A DNA stretch of 32,985 nucleotides from Akkermansiaceae bacterium (GTDB lineage Bacteria > Verrucomicrobiota > Verrucomicrobiia > Verrucomicrobiales > Akkermansiaceae). Shown here piece by piece: positions 27,930-32,985 of the stretch (position 1 is its first letter; each line of letters starts with the position of its first letter). A program made the position numbers and the translations under genes. The notes under the pieces were generated by a model that did no database searches, was not told the DNA's origin, and saw only the letters and a list, made by a program, of their open reading frames with translations. The DNA lies in NCBI GenBank assembly GCA_022424905.1, contig JAKMGP010000172.1, positions 1-32,985 of the forward strand, in the 5' to 3' direction.

Positions 27930-28111
27930 ATAATGGCAAAGACAAGCTTGGGCTGAAAATTGGAACCCTTTCTCATGAAGTTATCATATTAAATTAGGCA
28001 ACTTCTGAGTTGTTTGGCGCTCACCAGACGGGGATATTAACTCCCGAGGAATTTTCATCAGCGCAAGAAATTGTATGCTACGTTCAAACGTTTCTCGTCC
28101 CCATTCACGTT
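27930..28111. other. Divergent gap between dioxygenase and giant CotH gene
   Basis: About 180 bp with no gene. An AT-rich imperfect palindrome (ATTATT and AATAAT arms around 27920-27934) overlaps the possible dioxygenase TTG start and could be an operator, but there is no further support. No clear ribosome binding site precedes 28112. Confidence 0.3.
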
Positions 28112-31100
28112 ATGTCTCAATTCTGGCGTTTCTTTTTCCCCTTAATCCTGACTGGGTGCCTTTCGGCTCAGATTCGCATTAACGAGTTCATGGCCTCAAA
28201 TACGAGGGCTTTTCCCGATATTGTAGATTTTGAGGATTACCCCGATTGGATCGAGCTCCATAATCCTAACCTTGAGGACGCGAGTCTTGACGGGTTTTTC
28301 CTTAGCGATGATCCCGCCTCTCCGTTCAAATGGCCGATTCCTGATGGCGCGGTTGTTCCGGCTGGAGGATACTTGCTTTTCATGGCGGACGGTAACGATG
28401 CTGGCCTCGGGGAATCCCACCCAAGGGGATATTGGCCGTGGCGGGATTTTACAACCGAGCGGTACCACACTAATTTCGGATTGAGCGCTGAGGGAGAATC
28501 GGTCGTCTTGACTCGGACGACAGGCGCTACGTCTACGACGCTCGTCACCACTGGTTCTCGGTGGGCTTATTTGGACGATGGTTCGGATCAATCAACTCAG
28601 TGGAGAGCGCGTAATTTTGACGACAGTGGTTGGGCCTCGGGCCTTGCTGATTTTGGATACGGCGACGACCCCGTCACTGAAGTCTCATATGGCGGAGATG
28701 AGGATAATAAATATATCACGACCTACTTCCGGCATAAATTTGACGTAACAGATTCCAGTCTTTACCAAAATCTTTCGCTCGCTCTTCAAGCGGATGATGG
28801 GGCTGTTGTCTATTTAAATGGGGCGGAGGTCGTTCGTGATAACATGCCAGCTGGCATCATTACCTCACTCACGACAGCCGTTGGAAGTGTCGGCAGTAGT
28901 GAGGCAGATTTTCTTAACTACCTTATCCCTGTCTCCGGGTTGGTGACGGGTGAAAATGTCCTCGCGGTTGAGATTCATCAGCGAAGTGCTGACAGCTCGG
29001 ACATCCGCTTCGACCTTTCTCTTGAGGCTTCTTATTACACCGGAGTCGTAACGGTGGATACGATCTCCTACGGTAGCCAAGTTACCGACATTTCTTATGG
29101 CCGTGATGCTGAGTCGCCTAACATTTGGAAGCAGTTTGCCGAATCTACTCCAGGATCTGCCAATACGACTGCTGAGGTTACCAGCCTGCGTCTTTCTAGT
29201 CGTGGAGTTACCATTGCTCCGCGAGCCGGCTTATATTCTTCTGATCAAATCATTAGTCTTAGTACGACTGAGGGAGAGATTTATTACACCTTGGATGGGA
29301 GTAATCCGTCTACTTCGGCTACGCTTTATACGGAGCCTTTCCCGATTAGCGCAACCACCATTGTAAGAGCCCGTGTCTTCGAAGCCGGTAAGGTTCCTGG
29401 CCCTATTCTGACTTCGACATATATCTACGGAGAGTCTTTTAATGGCCTCCCCATCGTCTCTGCTGTGGCCGATCCCGAAACTCTCTTCGGAGATGAAATC
29501 GGGATCTACGACAACGAGCACGAACCGGTCCGCAGCAGAATGAATGAGGTTTATAAAAAGAAGGACGCACCCGGGCATGTTGAATTTTTTCCCGTGGATG
29601 GGAGTGAGGGGTTCCAAGTCAATGGTGGCTTCCGTATAGGTGGCGAAAACAACTGGGGATCTCATGAGCAAAAGGCTCTTAACTTCACTTTGCGCGGGAA
29701 ATATGGTGATGATGCTATCAAATATGACCTTTTCCCCGGAAGCAATATTCCTGTTCATACCGCTATCGCTTTTCGCGAAGGTGGTGATGATTGGGATGAT
29801 GCGATGCTTCGCGATGCCATGTGGAACACCATTGCAGAAGGTCGCCTCGAGGCTGAGACCAATGCCTCTCGTCCGTGCGTTGTTTTTTTAAATGGAGAAT
29901 ACTGGGGAGTTTATAACATTCGCTCACGCTGGGACGAGCAATGGCTCTTCGAACATTACGGTGTCGACAATGGCGAATATGACCACATTGGATATGGCCG
30001 CTTTACAAGTAGTAGCACGACTCTAGGTGTCGAGAATGGTGACTTAGAAGATTGGCTTGAACTCCTAGAATTTATCGACGCGAACGACATCAACGAAGCT
30101 GGCAATTGGGCCTTTGTGGAGTCGCGCGTTGATCTCGATAGCTTCATCGATTTTATCGTTTCTGAGTCATTCGCTAATAATACTAGCTGGGGCCATAACC
30201 GCGAAATTTGGAAGGCCCACAAACCTGGTAGTAAATGGCGGTGGTTTCTCCCCGACATGGATCGCACTTTTAAAGATTCGGATATCAATCGTAATGTTTT
30301 CGACGATATCTTGAAGGACGACGCCCTGCTCGACCGCATTAAAAACCAACCTACTTTTAAAGCTCGGCTGGCCCAGCGCTACGCGGCTCATATTGCTTCT
30401 ACTTTTTCCTCTGCTCGGATTAACAAGATCATCGATTCCCTCGGTGCTATTATCACACCGGAGCTCGATCGCCACAAAGAGAAGTGGGATGGGAGCATTG
30501 ATGCTGATGACCAGGCCCGCGATCTCAAAGAAATCAAAGACTACAACGAAGAACGGTTGACTGAAGTTCACGACGAGATCGACTCCGAACTTCGCATCGA
30601 CCCAGCTGTTGATATTACTTTTGTGGCCAATGGTTCTGGTTCCTTCCGTATTGAGGGTGTTGAAGTCGAAGCTGGGACCCTCAAACTTTTTCCAAACCTC
30701 AATACCACTGTCGAAGCTGTTCCTGCTCCTGGCTTTGCTTTCGTTTCGTGGGAAGCTCTTCCGGGAGAGGCTACCACAATTCTCAATTTTGCTGGTCCTG
30801 CAACTCTAACTGCCAACTTCATTCCTGCTGGTGGAATTGTTACGGGGGGCACCCTCGCTTCAAATACGACGTTTACGCTCGCGAACTCACCCTATTTTAT
30901 CGAGACCGATCTTATTGTCCCTGCTGGCACGACTTTAGATATCGATCCCGGAGTTGTTCTCGAAATGGCGACTGGACGCAATATCCGCGTTATGGGCACT
31001 CTTGAAATTAAGGGCACAGCTGGTCGGGAGGTTATCATCCGCGGACGGAACAACACTACCTGGGGAGGACTTTCATTTGAAGAACCTTTGACGACTTCTA

Positions 31101-32985
31101 CTCTCACGCATCTCATCGTGCGGGATGCTTCGCGTGGTCAAGAGCCCACTCTTTATCCGGCGGGGATTGCTGGTTTAAATGCCGATGTTGTTATCGACTT
31201 TCTGAATATTTCTGGGGGACGTGGCCCTCTCTTTTTTCGGGGTGGCTCGACAATCCTACGTGACAGTTTTGTCGACATTCCGATTACGGGCGATGGCATT
31301 AATATCAAAGGTGGCTACGCCGAAACTCACCGCACGACCTTCCTAGGAAACAACTCTGTCGATACCGATGCTATCGACTACGATGGCGTGATCAATGGGA
31401 TCATCAAGGGTTGCCGAATCTATAATTTTCGTGGGTTCAACAGCGACGGAATCGATACTGGTGAGCAATGTGTTGATGTTCTCATTGAAGGAAATTCTAT
31501 CTTTTATAATTCTGATAAGGGGATCTCAGTGGGCCAAGGTTCAACTGTCATTATGAGAAATAACCTTGTTGTCGGCTGCCTTCAGGGTGTTGGTGTTAAA
31601 GATGCTGGTTCAGCTATTTTGATTGATCAAAACACTTTTGTTGACTGCGCGGAGGCTGTCGCCTCTTTTGAGAAGAATTTTGGCAAGGGTGGAGGAGCTG
31701 CAATTATTACCAATAGCATTTTTTCAAAATGCGGAGTGCCAGTGAGTTCCGACGCCTTTTCTACGCTTACGGTCTCTTACAGTCTGAGCGATACCACTCC
31801 GCTCGTGGGCTCCAACAACCTTATAGCTGACCCCCTGTTCGTCGATGCTACCGACCTCAACTTTCAGCTTTTGCTCGAATCACCCGCAAAAGATAGTGGT
31901 GACCCAGCTCATACCCTCGATCCTGACGCGACTCGTGCCGACCGCGGCGCACTCTACACTTACTCATCAGATGACTATCCTTTTGAAATCGGCAAAACTG
32001 TGGTCATTAACGAAATTCTTGCAAATTCTGGAACTGCGCCTGATTGGATAGAGCTACACAATCGATCTTCGAGCCCGGTTAATATCGGGGGGTGGTTCCT
32101 CAGCGATGATGGTAGTGATCTCGCAAAATATCGAATTCCTCTTAATACTGTTCTCCCAGCAAATGGTTACCTGACCTTCTTTGAGGATATTAATTTTGGA
32201 CCTGAAAGTGCTGACCCAAATCGGATTACGGGCTTTGGACTCAGTGATAATGGAGAAACCGTGCATCTCACGTCTGCTATCAATGACGTTCTGACAGACT
32301 ATCGGTTTAAGGAAAATTTTGGAGCTTCGCTGGAAGGGACCACACTCGGATACTATTACAAGTTAGGATCGGGAACCTACAACTTCATTGCTTTGCAAGA
32401 TCCCACTCCGACCGCGCCCAACGCTGCGCCTAAAATCGGGCCCATCATCATTTCTGAGGTGATGTATAATCCAGCCATCGATGGCGCTTCGGAATATCTT
32501 GAGTTACTAAACATCAGTGATTCTTCGGTCTCTCTCTTTGATAATACGACTGGTAAGGCTTGGCAATTTAGCGATGGAATTGACTACGAATTTCCTGCTG
32601 GGGCCCCTCTCGTTATGGCTCCGGGTGAGCGTATTGTTCTCACCCGAAGTCTCACCGCATTTAACTCGGAATTTACGACACCTGAAGGAACTCGTGTTTT
32701 CGAGTGGCTCACTGGAAAACTTTCTGGGGGTGGTGAGACCGTCCAACTTGCTCGCCCTGGCCCCGTTAACGACCTCAATGAAGTACAATATGTTCGGGTT
32801 GATCGGGTAAAATATAACAACAAAGCCCCTTGGCCGATCAGCCCGGATGGCGATGGTCCTTCGCTCACGAAAATTGCCGAGAATCAATATGGAAATGACT
32901 ACCTCAACTGGCGTGCCGCTGCTGGCAGCCCCGGAGCTGGGGCCCCCGGGCTTTCTTATGACGACTGGGTCATCTCTAATAACAT
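28112..32985 (+). CDS. Giant exported lamin-tail / CotH / beta-helix protein, 3' end outside the window
   Basis: Open without a stop from ATG 28112 to the right edge: 1624 codons and continuing. Signal peptide MSQFWRFFFPLILTGCLSAQ; the C at residue 16 might be a lipobox. Domains by rough residue: lamin-tail 21-135 (IRINEFMASNTRAFPD); galactose-binding-like 163-310 (ALQADDGAVVYLNGAEVV); chitobiase-type sandwich 368-437 (IYYTLDGSNPSTS); CotH kinase-like 444-817 (LPIVSAVADPETLFG, FLNGEYWGVYNIRSRWDEQ, WFLPDMDRTFKDSD); InlB-type repeat 835-907 (VEAVPAPGFAFVSWE); right-handed beta-helix 910-1280 (ILRDSFVDIP, GINIKGGYAE, VLIEGNSIFYN, VIMRNNLVVG); lamin-tail 1297-1420 (VVINEILANSG); another lamin-tail from 1445 (IIISEVMYNPAIDG). 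It shares its first domains with the 1276-aa protein at 12666-16496. No Shine-Dalgarno. Confidence 0.88.
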   Translation, partial: MSQFWRFFFPLILTGCLSAQIRINEFMASNTRAFPDIVDFEDYPDWIELHNPNLEDASLDGFFLSDDPASPFKWPIPDGAVVPAGGYLLFMADGNDAGLGESHPRGYWPWRDFTTERYHTNFGLSAEGESVVLTRTTGATSTTLVTTGSRWAYLDDGSDQSTQWRARNFDDSGWASGLADFGYGDDPVTEVSYGGDEDNKYITTYFRHKFDVTDSSLYQNLSLALQADDGAVVYLNGAEVVRDNMPAGIITSLTTAVGSVGSSEADFLNYLIPVSGLVTGENVLAVEIHQRSADSSDIRFDLSLEASYYTGVVTVDTISYGSQVTDISYGRDAESPNIWKQFAESTPGSANTTAEVTSLRLSSRGVTIAPRAGLYSSDQIISLSTTEGEIYYTLDGSNPSTSATLYTEPFPISATTIVRARVFEAGKVPGPILTSTYIYGESFNGLPIVSAVADPETLFGDEIGIYDNEHEPVRSRMNEVYKKKDAPGHVEFFPVDGSEGFQVNGGFRIGGENNWGSHEQKALNFTLRGKYGDDAIKYDLFPGSNIPVHTAIAFREGGDDWDDAMLRDAMWNTIAEGRLEAETNASRPCVVFLNGEYWGVYNIRSRWDEQWLFEHYGVDNGEYDHIGYGRFTSSSTTLGVENGDLEDWLELLEFIDANDINEAGNWAFVESRVDLDSFIDFIVSESFANNTSWGHNREIWKAHKPGSKWRWFLPDMDRTFKDSDINRNVFDDILKDDALLDRIKNQPTFKARLAQRYAAHIASTFSSARINKIIDSLGAIITPELDRHKEKWDGSIDADDQARDLKEIKDYNEERLTEVHDEIDSELRIDPAVDITFVANGSGSFRIEGVEVEAGTLKLFPNLNTTVEAVPAPGFAFVSWEALPGEATTILNFAGPATLTANFIPAGGIVTGGTLASNTTFTLANSPYFIETDLIVPAGTTLDIDPGVVLEMATGRNIRVMGTLEIKGTAGREVIIRGRNNTTWGGLSFEEPLTTSTLTHLIVRDASRGQEPTLYPAGIAGLNADVVIDFLNISGGRGPLFFRGGSTILRDSFVDIPITGDGINIKGGYAETHRTTFLGNNSVDTDAIDYDGVINGIIKGCRIYNFRGFNSDGIDTGEQCVDVLIEGNSIFYNSDKGISVGQGSTVIMRNNLVVGCLQGVGVKDAGSAILIDQNTFVDCAEAVASFEKNFGKGGGAAIITNSIFSKCGVPVSSDAFSTLTVSYSLSDTTPLVGSNNLIADPLFVDATDLNFQLLLESPAKDSGDPAHTLDPDATRADRGALYTYSSDDYPFEIGKTVVINEILANSGTAPDWIELHNRSSSPVNIGGWFLSDDGSDLAKYRIPLNTVLPANGYLTFFEDINFGPESADPNRITGFGLSDNGETVHLTSAINDVLTDYRFKENFGASLEGTTLGYYYKLGSGTYNFIALQDPTPTAPNAAPKIGPIIISEVMYNPAIDGASEYLELLNISDSSVSLFDNTTGKAWQFSDGIDYEFPAGAPLVMAPGERIVLTRSLTAFNSEFTTPEGTRVFEWLTGKLSGGGETVQLARPGPVNDLNEVQYVRVDRVKYNNKAPWPISPDGDGPSLTKIAENQYGNDYLNWRAAAGSPGAGAPGLSYDDWVISNN

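Noticed and set aside
27915-27940. AT-rich palindrome as a dif site
   Set aside because: The arms face the opposite way (ATTATT...AATAAT) from the dif core, and the outer arms do not match.

Overview
The window looks like a chromosomal segment of a Verrucomicrobiota bacterium, or less likely a related PVC-group member, of moderate GC content. The signs are a DUF1800-DUF1501 secreted pair, a CxPSR sulfatase beside a ThuA-domain protein, two very large exported proteins combining lamin-tail (LTD) and CotH domains, and a recurring small module in which a 'Tyr-x-hydrophobic-Glu-Thr-Ser...Trp' stretch leads into 'Arg-Phe-Tyr/Phe-Arg-Leu'. No phage, insertion sequence, CRISPR array, tRNA or rRNA gene was recognised.

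Regions 1-4440 (+): end of a surface-polysaccharide operon with two GT4 glycosyltransferases (the first cut by the window edge), a WecB-type UDP-GlcNAc 2-epimerase and a WbpE-like sugar aminotransferase, closed by a clear hairpin terminator. 4471-8634 (+): a tightly coupled trio made of a DUF1800 protein with a calcium-binding-type head, a Tat-signal DUF1501 protein and a small membrane-anchored protein. 8642-18336 (-): an apparent five-gene operon of exported proteins, read leftward as PQQ-like propeller protein, SGNH hydrolase, 1276-aa LTD/CotH protein, iduronate-sulfatase-like sulfatase and ThuA-domain protein. It looks like equipment for handling an extracellular sulfated or acylated polymer. 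18468-21665 (-): carB without carA. 22002-24008 (+): OafA-like acyltransferase with an SGNH tail. 23974-24477 (-): GNAT acetyltransferase. 24540-27170 (+): a single polypeptide joining an MBL-fold DNA exonuclease to an ATP-dependent DNA ligase. 27180-27911 (-): a Tat-exported thiol-dioxygenase-like cupin. 28112-end (+): a >1600-aa LTD/CotH/beta-helix protein running off the window.

Two observations stand out. First, the SGNH hydrolase frame contains its catalytic GDSIT block but has no ATG, GTG or TTG upstream of it. It is exactly the -1 frame of the preceding propeller gene, joined at a run of nine A's. This suggests a slippage-made fusion, a sequence error in a fused gene, or a recent break. 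Second, the + strand changes from clearly G-rich (left, whichever strand carries the genes) to clearly C-rich (right of about 23.5 kb). That polarity fits the neighbourhood of the chromosomal replication terminus.
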